DNA of 64,000 nucleotides from Poecilobothrus nobilitatus (GCA_947095535.1 OX352773.1:108167450-108231449); one strand, 5' to 3'. Numbered from the stretch's first letter, positions 34,060-43,600 are shown. The notes: generated by a model not told the origin, from the letters alone. Numbers and translations: made by a program.

Positions 34060-34334
34060 ATTATTTAATTAAAAAATTACGAACACAGCTTGAACTTGTA
34101 CAAAAAGAAAATTTTGATTATATAGAATTTTCTTCTTATGGTAAGGAGAAAGATGATTACATAAGTACCCTTTTGTTTCTTTTCAAATTAATAGAGAAAA
34201 TAAAAATTGCACATACTAGAGAAGAATTTAAAAAAAATCATAATCAGTATATAAAAGAAATTGAACAACGATCAGAAAATCATTTGATACTTAGTTTTCA
34301 CAGTGTACACTCTCTATGTATTACTATAAAATGA
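34060..34334 (+). pseudogene. 276-aa unknown gene of C, left copy, 3' part
   Basis: The coding sequence interrupted at 15,647 resumes here and runs to the TGA at 34332-34334. The last 19 bases overlap the start of the secreted-protein gene. Its sequence is nearly the same as the right copy. Confidence 0.85.
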
Positions 34335-34984
34335 TGATGTCATTGTTAATTATAACATTAAGTTTATTATGTGGCATCTATTCAACTCCCATTCCTGGTA
34401 TAAAATTAGATGAATCAGCTTATGGAAGCACAAATTTCTGTATATTACTTCCAACCAATGAAAGTATTATTGTTAATTTGTCAGTAAAATTACTTAAGCA
34501 TACTTTGACATCTGGATCACTAACAACAACAACAACAACAGAGGTTACAACAACAACAACAACCATTCCAAAAGCTGATGGAGTAACTAAAGAGCTAAAT
34601 AATAACGATCAAATTGATTCAACTCATCAATATGTTACTGCATCAGAAGCTGAATCAGAAGTTGAAGCATTTAAACAGGATTTAATATTAAAAGAAAAAG
34701 TTATTGGTGGTATAATAGAAAGCGAAAACATTTTTTATAGACACTTTCGAATGGAATATGATGATAATAAAGAAATGAAGATTCGATGTACATATAATGC
34801 AGTATTTAAAAAACGTACATTGAAAATTGAATGTTTTGAGTACATGGAGATTGCTACTAATCGAATACTAAGCAACGGAGAATTGGAAAGTTATACCATA
34901 TATGATACAGAATATGAATCTAATGAAAACACATTAATCGATTTACATAAAATAAAACAAACCTATAATATGGAAATATCTTAA
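34316..34984 (+). CDS. Secreted Thr-rich stalk protein (C left copy, 222 aa)
   Basis: The first 25 residues form a signal peptide with a hydrophobic core (SLLIITLSLLCGIYS). The block LDESAYGSTNFCILLPTNES is shared with B. A Thr-rich stretch (about 68-88) looks like an O-glycosylated stalk. Conserved blocks follow: NIFYRHFRMEYDD and KIRCTYNAVF, with a YNMEIS end. No transmembrane segment is seen after the signal peptide, so it would be secreted or held by partners. The right copy (44783-45451) differs at about eight residues. Function unknown. Confidence 0.75.
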   Translation: MYYYKMMMSLLIITLSLLCGIYSTPIPGIKLDESAYGSTNFCILLPTNESIIVNLSVKLLKHTLTSGSLTTTTTTEVTTTTTTIPKADGVTKELNNNDQIDSTHQYVTASEAESEVEAFKQDLILKEKVIGGIIESENIFYRHFRMEYDDNKEMKIRCTYNAVFKKRTLKIECFEYMEIATNRILSNGELESYTIYDTEYESNENTLIDLHKIKQTYNMEIS

Positions 34985-35029
34985 ATATGTGAATTTTTTA
35001 TAGAAATACAAAATAAAAAAAACATCAAA

Positions 35030-35950
35030 TTAAATTAAATCTCTTTTATTTATCCATGAATTGTGACTTAATGGAAATCCTAACCATTTTACAAAAACTT
35101 TATTATCTTTAATTTTAAGAATTTTTTCAACTAAGTAAATATCTTTATATTTTGATTTTAGTAATTCATATTTATAAAACCCATCTTCAATAGGTTGACC
35201 CTGATAATCTTCCAGTAAATATGTTACAGGATTTGTAATCTGCACTTTTCTTATCTTGAATATTTCCGTTGTCCAATTAGGTGTATAACCTTTTTCAAAA
35301 ATATGTTTAAACTTGCTTATTCGAACAAAATCACCAATCTTAAATTTTGATGTTGGTGCCTTTTTAATGTGATTATAAACTGTTGACAACAACTCATTAG
35401 CATTTGTTTTATTTACATCAGAAGGACGTTTATGAATTGTACGATGCTTGGTGTTATTATATTGGTGTAGTAGTTTACTGATTATATTTAACCATTTATA
35501 ATTTCCATTTAAACTAAACTCTTTCCACGTTTTTTCTTTTAAAGTTCTATTGAAGCGTTCCACTATAGAAGCTTTTAATGAGCTAAATGTTGAGTAATGA
35601 TTTACTTGATATTTATTCATTAAGTTTTTAAATGTACTATTAAAAAACTCTTTTCCGTCATCACTTTGAAGATTTTTCGGATGCCTTTGAGATTTCATAA
35701 ATATAGATTTCATCGCTTTGGTAGTATTTTCTGAAGTTTTACTTTTTATAGGAATAGCCCAAGCATATTTTGAAAAGGTATCGATTTCAGTCAATAAAAA
35801 TTTGAAACCATTATTTTCTTTAGCATAAGAACCCATCTCAACCAAGTCAGCTTGCCAGAGATCATCATAACCTTTGATAATAACTCTACGTCTTTTGAAA
35901 TTTCTTCGTGCAGATTTATGTAACTCTTCAACAACTGTTCTCTTACTCAT
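35030..35950 (-). CDS. Retroviral-type DDE integrase with chromodomain (C copy, 306 aa)
   Basis: The catalytic residues are Asp35 (LWQADLVEMG), Asp97 (QSDDGKEFF) and Glu131 (ASIVERFNRTL). The C-terminal chromodomain has YLVEKILKIK and FVKWLGF. It is full length and intact even though PolB, ATPase and capsid functions are lost in C, so C could supply integrase in trans. Its start overlaps the stop of the upstream small gene. The last few codons lie within the inverted arm. It is close to the B integrase in sequence. Confidence 0.93.
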   Translation of the reverse strand: MSKRTVVEELHKSARRNFKRRRVIIKGYDDLWQADLVEMGSYAKENNGFKFLLTEIDTFSKYAWAIPIKSKTSENTTKAMKSIFMKSQRHPKNLQSDDGKEFFNSTFKNLMNKYQVNHYSTFSSLKASIVERFNRTLKEKTWKEFSLNGNYKWLNIISKLLHQYNNTKHRTIHKRPSDVNKTNANELLSTVYNHIKKAPTSKFKIGDFVRISKFKHIFEKGYTPNWTTEIFKIRKVQITNPVTYLLEDYQGQPIEDGFYKYELLKSKYKDIYLVEKILKIKDNKVFVKWLGFPLSHNSWINKRDLI

Positions 35951-36207
35951 ATTTTCAGATCAGAAAATCTATCATTTAAAATTCGTTCACGATGATTTTT
36001 ATTTAAAATTTTAGAAATGATTTTATTAATATTTTGAATTCTTTGATTAAATCTATATCGATCAACTGCTATAATTTCCCAATTGCTTTTTCTAGCTAAT
36101 CTATAAGCTGTATTCCACTTGTATAATATATAGATCTCAGGTGTTAAATTAAAGTGAACTTTTTTCTTATTAATTTTTTAGGGTTTTAGTATTTCACCCT
36201 CACCCAT
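35947..36207 (-). pseudogene. Small protein upstream of integrase (C copy), broken N-terminus
   Basis: After an ATG at 36205-36207 the frame hits a stop following nine codons. The rest of the gene reads KKVHFNLTPEIYILYKWNTA and an Arg-rich helix up to the stop at 35947-35949, which overlaps the integrase ATG. Compared with B the acidic N-terminus has been lost. Conserved order suggests co-expression with the integrase. Confidence 0.5.
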
Positions 36208-36263
36208 TTTTATAATGAAATAATAATACAAACATTTTTTATTTTATACAAAAATAATTTATT

Positions 36264-36545
36264 TTATACAATTCTTTTATATAAATTCATTAATTTAGTA
36301 ATTCTAATCATGGTGAGATCTGATACGCATCGGCAAGTATTAGGAAGTGAATCATTTAGATCTGATGTATGTGGACATATAGACCAATGATATTCATTAA
36401 GTGAATTACATACTAATATCGCGTCTTTGAATTGTTTTAAAAATTCAAAATGTTGTTTTAATTCTTCATAATGCTCCTCTAAAAGAATATGTTCATATTT
36501 ATTAAGAAAATTATTTAAAGAATATCCAATCTGATGTATATCCAT
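36264..36545 (-). CDS. Small conserved protein with Cys motif (93 aa, C copy)
   Basis: It shares MDIHQIGYSLNNFLNKYEHI with B and the later WSICPHTSD and NTCRC cysteines. It is intact. It lies between the integrase group and the fibre-like gene, in the same order as B. Function unknown. Confidence 0.65.
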   Translation of the reverse strand: MDIHQIGYSLNNFLNKYEHILLEEHYEELKQHFEFLKQFKDAILVCNSLNEYHWSICPHTSDLNDSLPNTCRCVSDLTMIRITKLMNLYKRIV

Positions 36546-36573
36546 ATTTGTCGATTATTTCTGGTATACTGAT

Positions 36574-37095
36574 TTAATTTTGTAAATGTATATTATCTGA
36601 CTTTATTATATTTTTTGCAAATAGTTCTTGTGAGAGAGCTTTGGCTGAAGCTTCAACATTATTTAATCGTTTTTCAATGAATTTTAAAGTTTCTTTTAAT
36701 TGATAATTAACATTATACTTAAATTCTTTCTCCGTTTTTTCAATTAATTTAGAAAATTTGCTATCAACCCTAACGATTTCATCTTGAATGTATTTGTTAA
36801 AATCCTTAACATCATTTGTTAATACAAACAATTTATTCTTTAAATCTGAAGATGACTTATTTATGTATTCTTTTAATATATTTTCTTGTCTCTCCATATA
36901 TAATGCTATCTGTTCATCTACATATATTTTTGTTGTAGCATCCTGTGACCGCTCTGTATTTTTAACATTTGTTAAAATTTTATTTTGAACATCAAAATTT
37001 CCATCTGTTGTTAATATTAAAATAGTATTAGGAAAACGATGAATGAAATTTTTAGAAGAGGAGCTGCCACTATGCCCAAACTTATCAATAGTCAT
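36574..37095 (-). CDS. Fibre-like coiled-coil protein (C copy, 173 aa)
   Basis: The segment NKILTNVKNTERSQDATTKI (about 39-58) is the fibre-type repeat motif also seen in B. A long charged coiled coil follows (about 65-165). The sequence N-terminal to the motif differs from B while the frame is intact, as often happens in receptor-binding proteins. Its role as a spike or fibre is inferred. Confidence 0.6.
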   Translation of the reverse strand: MTIDKFGHSGSSSSKNFIHRFPNTILILTTDGNFDVQNKILTNVKNTERSQDATTKIYVDEQIALYMERQENILKEYINKSSSDLKNKLFVLTNDVKDFNKYIQDEIVRVDSKFSKLIEKTEKEFKYNVNYQLKETLKFIEKRLNNVEASAKALSQELFAKNIIKSDNIHLQN

Positions 37096-37122
37096 TTTAT
37101 TAATGTTGAATTCCTTAGAATG

Positions 37123-38069
37123 TTATTCAATTATATTAACTTCTCTGAGTTCTTCAATAATAGAATTGATTTCATTATGATGATTATTATTGCCAGCTAT
37201 TTGTGATGCAATTAAAATTTTTAATCTATTGTCTAATTCATTTGGATCATCCCAAAAAGTATATTGAATAGGTTGTTTTGAATATACCATAGTAGATATT
37301 TGAGGTTTTATTGTGAAATCCTTTTTGACGTCAGAATAAGCCTTTCCCCTTTTTTTACTTCTTGTGTTATAATCATTTTCATATATAGTTCTTATAATAT
37401 TTTTATATTTAAAACCTTTATTTCCTTTAATTCGACCTAATGAGTCATAATTTATCCTATGTGCATTAGTTTTCACCAAAATTTTTTTATACTGCTTCAA
37501 ATCATTTTCAGTATTATTCTCAGGTTTCTGTTTAAATATGAGGTCATGTAAACCTTCGGTTCCGCTAAATGCTTCATCACCAATTATAAAATTATTATTA
37601 CTTTCATCAATACTGAAGTTTAAATTCCCCAATTTTCTTGTATTCGTAGTACTGTCAAGATATAATTTCTATCAAGCTGTGATTTATTATATTTATATGA
37701 ACTTAATGGTGATGAAATTAAGGTGTCATTTAAATTATTACTTTCTAAATCAACATATTTGTCAGTATTGTGAAGTGTTGATGTTATAAAACTTTCAAAA
37801 ATTGAGTTCTCTTGGCTTGGGGCTGTGTCATTTTGTTTGGATATTTGTTTATTAGATTCTTGTTTTTCTTTTTTGAATACTGGGTTTATAAAATTGATGG
37901 GCGCTTCATATTTCACAACATTAGTTAATTCCTTAATAGGTTCCACAAGAGGTTTAAATATCTTGTTCAAAGTTTCTTCTTCTTCTTTTCGACCAGTTTT
38001 TATTTCTTTGAATTTTCTTCTTAAATTCTTTCTAACTTTAATCAAATCTTTTAGAACAATCTCATTCAT
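37123..38069 (-). pseudogene. Conserved Polinton structural-type gene (C copy), split
   Basis: Two minus-strand frames cover it. The first (37620-38069) starts MNEIVLKDLIKVRKNLRRKF and carries the conserved PIKELTN segment. The second (37123-37632) holds KGNKGFKYKNI, then YTFWDDPNELDNRL and SIIEELREVNI. They overlap by 13 bp, so a single frameshift near 37,625 separates them. Alternatively it is two overlapping genes, but B and the wider family favour one. Confidence 0.6.
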
Positions 38070-38224
38070 AGCTATTAAATAGGTTTTATATATAAAAATA
38101 TTAATGTATTACTGATCTCCTTATTGTTGTTGTTGTTGTTGTTGATGTAGTTGTTATTGGTGACAACTATTCTTGTTGATGATTTATCATATATTAAATT
38201 CTTTTGAAGTAACCACATGGTCAT

Positions 38225-38854
38225 TTATAGTTTAAGAAGTTTTTCAAAATTTTTTTTATATCGTCCCTTATCTATATGATTATCTTTATCAATAACCAAA
38301 AATCCGTATTCATTTTCCCAACAGTATGAACATAAATCTTTGAATTGATTAAATGACATATCAGCATTAATATGATAATTATAAATATGTCTTAAATTTA
38401 AGTCATCTTGTTTGAATACAATTATAAAATTAGCATTATCCCTTATTAAGTGTTTAGGAATTCGAGTATAAGTTTGACATAAATAAAAACTATCCACATC
38501 TTTATGTCGTCCCATGCAAAAATATTCTCTCACATTATCTTGTTTATTACAAGCAATATCATCAAATATGAAGATTGAATTTGGTTGTGATTCAGAAGGT
38601 TTGATAACATCAGAATTATTTGAAAACTCATTGTATGTCATACCTTCAATAGGTTTTAATACTTTTCTCAAATAATCATATTTCGGTTGTTGTAATGATT
38701 TGGAATATATGTATATATTTTGAAATCTACCCACGATTAATCCTCGAATACTTGTAGGTAAAATTTCTCCATGCCTTTTCTTTTTTTGATTTTGATTACA
38801 TTTTTTATCAAAATTTTTTATTTTTATTCCATCATGTATTTTGATAAACCTCAT
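38225..38854 (-). pseudogene. Packaging ATPase with P-loop deleted (C copy)
   Basis: The frame is open from ATG to stop (209 residues). Compared with B it lacks about 19 residues: after GLIVG it continues directly with RFQNIYIYSKSL, so the GPSNCGKT P-loop and following helix are gone without a frameshift. Walker B (SIFIFDDIA) and the downstream GRHKDVDSFYLCQTY segment remain. Such a protein could not hydrolyse ATP but might still fold and oligomerise. Together with the lost PolB this marks C as non-autonomous. Confidence 0.88.
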
Positions 38855-38940
38855 TTTGGAAACTATTTTAAAATATAATAAGATGTTATATTTATATAAT
38901 TAATCAATAGTAATTTATCTTTCATTTAAAAAGGTTTAAA

Positions 38941-39738
38941 ATGATGAAATGTATTAAGAATAAAAACAGTAATAAAAAATTTGTTAAAAGAGAAGGTGGT
39001 ATTATAAACACTTTAATAAATAAATTACCATTTGAAGCACATTTACCAGGGTATAATTATTGTGGGCCTGGAACAAAATTAGAAAAAAGATTAGCTCGTG
39101 GTGATAAAGGTGTGAATGAATTAGATGAAGCTTGTCGGGAACATGATATAGCATATTCCCAAAGTAAAGATATTGTTGACCGCCATACTGCAGATAAAAT
39201 TCTTGCTGAGAAAGCTTGGAAAAGAGTTAAAGCAACTGATTCAAAATTTAATGAAAAGGTGAACGCATTTCTTGTTACAAACGCCATGAAAACAAAAGTT
39301 AAACTTGGAATGGGGTGCATAAAGAAAACAAAACAAAAGAAATCTTTAAAAAATATTATTCAAGAGGCTAGAACAGCGATTAAAGGACACAAGTTTGAAA
39401 GAAAAAATGATGCAATCAAGACTGCTTTAAAAGCTGCTAGAAAATCAAGCCGAAATCGAAAATTAATAGAAATACCTCGCGTTATTTCCGTACCTAAAAC
39501 TGGTGGAATTATACCATTGATTCCAATATTTGCAGGGCTTTCAGCTGTTGGAGCACTTGCAGGTGGTGCTGCTGGCATAAGTAAAGCTGTTAATGAAGCT
39601 AAAAATGCTAAAATACAATTAAAAGAAAGTGAACGTCATAATAAATTAATGGAATCTATTACTTTAAGGGGAAATGGTTTGCATTTAAAACCATATAAAC
39701 AAGGATTAGGACTATATTTAAAATCAAAAAACCTTTAA
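38941..39738 (+). CDS. PLA2-domain minor capsid protein (C copy, 265 aa)
   Basis: The calcium loop YCGPGT is at 40-45 and the catalytic pair His68-Asp69 lies in DEACREHD. The Lys-rich linker is followed by a hydrophobic GGIIPLIPIFAGLSAVGALA stretch and the GLHLKPYKQGLGLYLK end, as in B. The gene is intact. It starts 86 bp from the divergent ATPase and is followed after 2 bp by the protease gene. Confidence 0.85.
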   Translation: MMKCIKNKNSNKKFVKREGGIINTLINKLPFEAHLPGYNYCGPGTKLEKRLARGDKGVNELDEACREHDIAYSQSKDIVDRHTADKILAEKAWKRVKATDSKFNEKVNAFLVTNAMKTKVKLGMGCIKKTKQKKSLKNIIQEARTAIKGHKFERKNDAIKTALKAARKSSRNRKLIEIPRVISVPKTGGIIPLIPIFAGLSAVGALAGGAAGISKAVNEAKNAKIQLKESERHNKLMESITLRGNGLHLKPYKQGLGLYLKSKNL

Positions 39739-39740
39739 AT

Positions 39741-40112
39741 ATGCTATCCAAACGGGCTCTAACTGATATTGATATAAATAATTTTGGACAAAAGTATTTG
39801 CATTATTTTCGTGGAGTTTTTATGAGAGTTAATCTTCCTAAAATTAAGCCTTGGAAGCGTGAATGCGGAATTATAAATTTAGATAACTCAAGAGGACCGG
39901 GATCTCATTAGATAGCATATTATAAGAATTTAAATAAAATTGAATATTTCGATAGTTTTGGAAATTTACAACCACCAATTGAAGTTGTAAAATATTTAGG
40001 TGATAAGCTTACATATAATTATAATACATATCAAAAATTTAATACATACAATTGTGGACACTTATGTTTAGCTTTTTTATATAATACTAATCACTTTGTA
40101 ATAAATAAATAA
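39741..40112 (+). pseudogene. Adenain-type protease (C copy), stop after catalytic His
   Basis: The frame runs 124 codons from ATG to TAA with one in-frame TAG at 39909-39911, directly after the catalytic His, where B has Trp (TGG). The Asp motif (EYFDSFG) and the nucleophile in YNCGHLC, with Gln seven residues before it, are intact. A single G-to-A change explains the loss. The gene order after the PLA2 gene is the same as in B. Confidence 0.8.
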
Positions 40113-40166
40113 ATAAATAAAAAGATAAGTATGCAAACAAAATGTTTCATTTAATATATAGAAACC

Positions 40167-40896
40167 ATGTCAACATTGACATTGACTTAAATGGTAACAT
40201 TGACTTTAAATGGAAATAGATCAATTCTAACAGCAGAATATTTTCCACCTATAGATTTAAAAAGTGATTTGTGCTCTTGTTGATTTTCAAACATATAATT
40301 CAATACCCAATATCGATGAAGACAACAATAACTTTATCATTGATAATAAAAAAATTAAAATTCCTATTGGTTCTTATGAAATCGAAGACATTGAGGAATT
40401 TATTAAAAAAGAGTTGGGAATCTCTAATACAGAGAAGAAAAGGCTTCAAATAAGAGCTAATAATAATACATTGAGATGTGAAATATTTTCAGAAATGGAT
40501 ATTGATTTTAAGCAAGAAAATAGTATTGGAAAATTATTAGGATTTAGTCAGAAAAAATTAAAATCAAATATTTGGCATTTATCAGATCTTCCTGTTGACA
40601 TAAATAAAATAAATATTGTAAGAGTTGAATGTAACATTATAAAAGGAACATATCTTAATGATCAAGAAGCTCATATATTACATGAATTTTCAATTGGTAT
40701 TGGACCAGGCTATAAAATAATTAAAGTTCCACGAAATCTTATTTATTTACCAGTAGCCATCAATCGAATAAGTTCAATAACTGTAAAATTAGTAGATCAG
40801 AACGGAAATTTAATTAATTTTAGAGGTGAAACTGTTACTGTGCGATTGCACTTGAAACAGCAACAACAACAACAACAGCAACAACATCAAAAATGA
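40167..40896 (+). pseudogene. Penton-like protein (C copy), N-terminal break, Gln tail
   Basis: The first ATG is followed by a stop after seven codons, and a second ATG at 40191 opens a frame that is lost by a frameshift near 40,262. From 40264 the frame is open to the stop: FQTYNSIPNIDEDNN, GSYEIEDIEEF, LRCEIFSEMDIDF, LLGF and DQNGNLINFRGE are in place. A run of Gln (CAA/CAG) codons was added at the C-terminus (about 40,858-40,887). B lacks this tail. Its role as a vertex protein is inferred. Confidence 0.65.
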
Positions 40897-41072
40897 TATT
40901 ATATGATAATAACAACCATCATAAATATTCCATAAATAATAAACATCAGTTTAATTATACATCAACATTAAGAGAGAAAGGATCTCAGCTTTTAAAAAAA
41001 AACATACAACCTTTAACAATAGAAAATCAACAATTTTTAAAATCTATTGGTTTAAAATTAAAAAGATATTAA
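40893..41072 (+). CDS. Small conserved protein upstream of capsid gene (59 aa, C copy)
   Basis: The ATG overlaps the penton stop (ATGA) and its TAA lies one base before the capsid ATG. The C-terminal part (PLTIENQQFLKSIGLKL) parallels B. The preserved spacing argues that it is translated. Confidence 0.55.
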   Translation: MILYDNNNHHKYSINNKHQFNYTSTLREKGSQLLKKNIQPLTIENQQFLKSIGLKLKRY

Positions 41073-41073
41073 A

Positions 41074-42054
41074 ATGGATAATTTATTTCTTAACCCCATC
41101 ATTGATGAAAGTATAACAAATGCACATTGGCATACTTATTCACCATTTTTAAATTCATTTAACAAAAGTGATATTATTCTTATACAATTACAAAACCAAA
41201 ATTTAAATATTTTACCATCTAACAGTTTACTTTATATTGAAGGTAATATTACAAAGAGTGATGGAACTCCAACAAGAAAAACAAAATTTACTAATAATGC
41301 TATTGCTTTTCTATTTGATGAAATACGTTATGAGCGAAATGGAAAAGAAATTGATAGTATTCGAAGTGTTGGTATCACAACATGTTTAAAAAATTATCTA
41401 TCATTGAATGAAAATGAAGGTAAAGGTCTCGCTAATGCAAATTGGCAGACATTTAAAATATTGGAACCGAAATCTTTATTTTTCCACTTTTGTATTCCAT
41501 TAAGAAGACTTTTAGGTTTTGCTGAGGATTATAAAAATATTATACCAAATGCAAAACATGAGTTAATTTTGGTACGTTCACGATCGGATGATAATTCCTT
41601 ACTTTGTTCTGATGCTAATGAAAAACCAAAAATTCAATTGAATAAAGTACAATGGAGAGTGCAACATATTACTTTGGCTGATACATTAAAATTGAATTTA
41701 TACAAAAATATTAATAATGGAGACATGAAGACATATGAAGACATGAATTTATCTTTTGATAGAAATCGCTATGGAATTGCTTATGAGGCATACACAAGTT
41801 TTCGTAAAAATTATTATAATCATGATATATCGGAACCATTAATAACATGGGAAGATTTTAAAGAAAATGCTATGATATTAGTAATTGATACTCGTTATCA
41901 AAATGAAAATTTAAAAAAGGGTCCAGTTGATGTGAGAATCGAATTGAAAACTTCAGAAAAAATTTCCAATAATACAACAGCATATTGTCTTATACTGCAT
42001 GATAGATTAGTTGAATTTACACCTTTAACCGGAGAGGTAAATAAAATTGTATGA
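41074..42054 (+). CDS. Lineage-2 capsid protein with internal deletion (C copy, 326 aa)
   Basis: The N-terminal 200 residues and C-terminal 110 residues parallel B (AHWHTYSPF, LQNQNLNILPS, LLGFAEDYKNIIPNA, YEDMNLSFDRNRYGIAYEAY). Relative to B about 80 residues are missing between KNINNGD and MKTYEDMNL, with the frame kept. The deletion would remove several strands of the second jelly roll if the fold is as inferred. The gene has no stop, so it makes a shortened product that probably cannot form a capsid on its own. Confidence 0.7.
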   Translation: MDNLFLNPIIDESITNAHWHTYSPFLNSFNKSDIILIQLQNQNLNILPSNSLLYIEGNITKSDGTPTRKTKFTNNAIAFLFDEIRYERNGKEIDSIRSVGITTCLKNYLSLNENEGKGLANANWQTFKILEPKSLFFHFCIPLRRLLGFAEDYKNIIPNAKHELILVRSRSDDNSLLCSDANEKPKIQLNKVQWRVQHITLADTLKLNLYKNINNGDMKTYEDMNLSFDRNRYGIAYEAYTSFRKNYYNHDISEPLITWEDFKENAMILVIDTRYQNENLKKGPVDVRIELKTSEKISNNTTAYCLILHDRLVEFTPLTGEVNKIV

Positions 42055-42057
42055 AAA

Positions 42058-42510
42058 ATGGATTATGTTATCATAGATATTCAAGGTTTTCAGGATAATA
42101 ACAACAAATTTATTTTGAAAGAAATCACAATTTTTACATCTAATAATGAAATACAACATTTTATAATTAAGCCACCATACAGCTATCATTATTTAACATC
42201 AAAAGCAAAATACACGAATTATTGGTTAAATAAAAATCATCATGGATTTAAATGGAGTGATGTCATCAATTTTCTAAAAATTTTTATAAGAAACAATACT
42301 AAGATTTATGTTAAAGAAGATGAAAAAAAACAATGGATATATAATATTTTAAATGAGAAATATAATATAATCGATTTAAATGAACAAGTTTCAACAAGTC
42401 TTAAGATATTAATGAAACAGCAAAACAAAAAAATTTTAAAACGGTGTACATTCAATCATATTGGATGTTGTTCTTTAGAAAATGTTTACTTAATAAAATC
42501 GATGATTTAA
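42058..42510 (+). CDS. RNase H-fold exonuclease-like protein (C copy, 150 aa)
   Basis: It has the same plan as the B copy: a YVIIDIQGF strand, FILKEITIF, KNHHGFKW, KIYVKEDEKKQW and a CSLENVYLIKSM end. It is intact. The start lies 3 bp after the capsid gene stop codon, so the two are probably co-transcribed. The likely catalytic positions are Asp7, Gln9 and Asn in ENVY. If the DEDD comparison is right, two of four acidic residues are replaced. Confidence 0.65.
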   Translation: MDYVIIDIQGFQDNNNKFILKEITIFTSNNEIQHFIIKPPYSYHYLTSKAKYTNYWLNKNHHGFKWSDVINFLKIFIRNNTKIYVKEDEKKQWIYNILNEKYNIIDLNEQVSTSLKILMKQQNKKILKRCTFNHIGCCSLENVYLIKSMI

Positions 42511-42607
42511 GCAAAATTTCTCAAAAAAAAATCAATTGTTTTAGAATTTCACTTTATTGAAATATTTAATAGTTATTTAAATTTCATCGGTTAAGCACAC
42601 AAAAAAA

Positions 42608-42760
42608 ATGGATAAAAAAAGAAGTAAAAATGAAAGATTCTGTTTTGAAAAAATTGAGTATAAAATTCTTCAAAATCCCTTTAAGGGAAGTAAAACCGAT
42701 TCATCAACATCGTCATCATCATCATCATCAACTAATATTAAATCTGAAAGGATGAAGTAA
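42608..42760 (+). CDS. Small Lys/Ser-rich protein (50 aa, C copy)
   Basis: It starts MDKKRSKNERF and has a Ser run near residue 40 encoded by (TCA)n. Position and orientation parallel the 51-residue frame in B (22654-22809). Function unknown. Confidence 0.4.
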   Translation: MDKKRSKNERFCFEKIEYKILQNPFKGSKTDSSTSSSSSSSTNIKSERMK

Positions 42761-42960
42761 TTAAAACATATAAAAATCTGTAAAACCTGTAAAAATAAGA
42801 ATGATTTTAAATAAAAGAAAAAAATTTTAAGTTTTAATTTTTTTATTAAATAAAAATCTGTAAAACCTGTAAAAATAAGAATAATTTTAAATAAAAGAAA
42901 AAAAAATTAAGTTTTAATTTTTTATTAAATGAAATAAAAAAACATAATATAAAATAATTT

Positions 42961-43233
42961 TTATTCCATAATGCTGCTATCATCATCATTATCATCCTCA
43001 TCGTCACCTTCCTCTGTAGTGATAAATTTTAAATTGTAGGATTTGCCTACGGGGCCCAGATTAATAATTCCATATCTTGAATTACTCAATTTGAGTAACT
43101 CCTCATCTTTTAGTTTGTTGTAGCGAATTGGTAAAAATATCTTACATTTTACCAATGTCGCTAAAACACGTTCTCCAAATTTAGTGTTACACTTTTTTAA
43201 TGCAAGCACTCTATAGGATTTGTGCAACTTCAT
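42961..43233 (-). CDS. SSB-like small protein with acidic tail (C copy, 90 aa)
   Basis: It has the basic core (KLHKSYRVLALKKCNTKFGE), IFLPIRYNKLKDEELLKL, YGIINLGPVGKSYNLKF and the acidic tail. An upstream ATG near 43,305 would add a leader, but an 8-T run puts it out of frame by one base. Function inferred as in the B copy. The stretch 43,234-43,600 upstream holds no other gene. Confidence 0.6.
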   Translation of the reverse strand: MKLHKSYRVLALKKCNTKFGERVLATLVKCKIFLPIRYNKLKDEELLKLSNSRYGIINLGPVGKSYNLKFITTEEGDDEDDNDDDSSIME

Positions 43234-43600
43234 ATCACCATCTTTGACAGTTGGAGTTGTTGCATTAAATTTGTTGTTAATGTTGTTTAAAAAAAATCCA
43301 TTTTTATTATTATTATTATTTATGGATTACTTCAACAATTATGTGATCTATAAAACAAATATCGTCTCTTTTTATATAAAATTAATTATCATTTTATGTT
43401 AATTTTTAAAATTAAATATTCTACTCTTTAAAATTTTCCGAGTTATGAGGTTTTTTTAAATTTTAAAAAATGTGGTTTCCAAAATTTTATATCAATACAA
43501 TATCAATAGCTTATTCATTGAATTAAAAACAAAACCAACTCACATTTTCATAAAACTTAGAAAACCGTAATAATTAAATCAACAACATGTGAAACTAAAT

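Larger units (their letters stand above)
34060..35046 (+). repeat. Inner part of the left inverted arm of C
   Basis: It is the reverse complement of about 44,722-45,715. The match ends after the last few codons of the integrase gene, at about 35,046. The total arm is about 1.77 kb on each side. Confidence 0.85.

Noticed and set aside
30528..35950. LTR retrotransposon suggested by integrase and chromodomain
   Set aside because: No reverse transcriptase, protease-RT order or LTRs accompany the integrases. The neighbours are Polinton genes.
37825..38082. Plus-strand 85-residue hydrophobic frame
   Set aside because: It is antisense to the conserved Lys-rich gene at 37620-38069.
26289..39738. 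Parvovirus or densovirus integration suggested by PLA2 domains
   Set aside because: No parvoviral NS1 helicase or VP core is present. The PLA2 genes sit within PolB/integrase/ATPase elements with 6-bp duplications.
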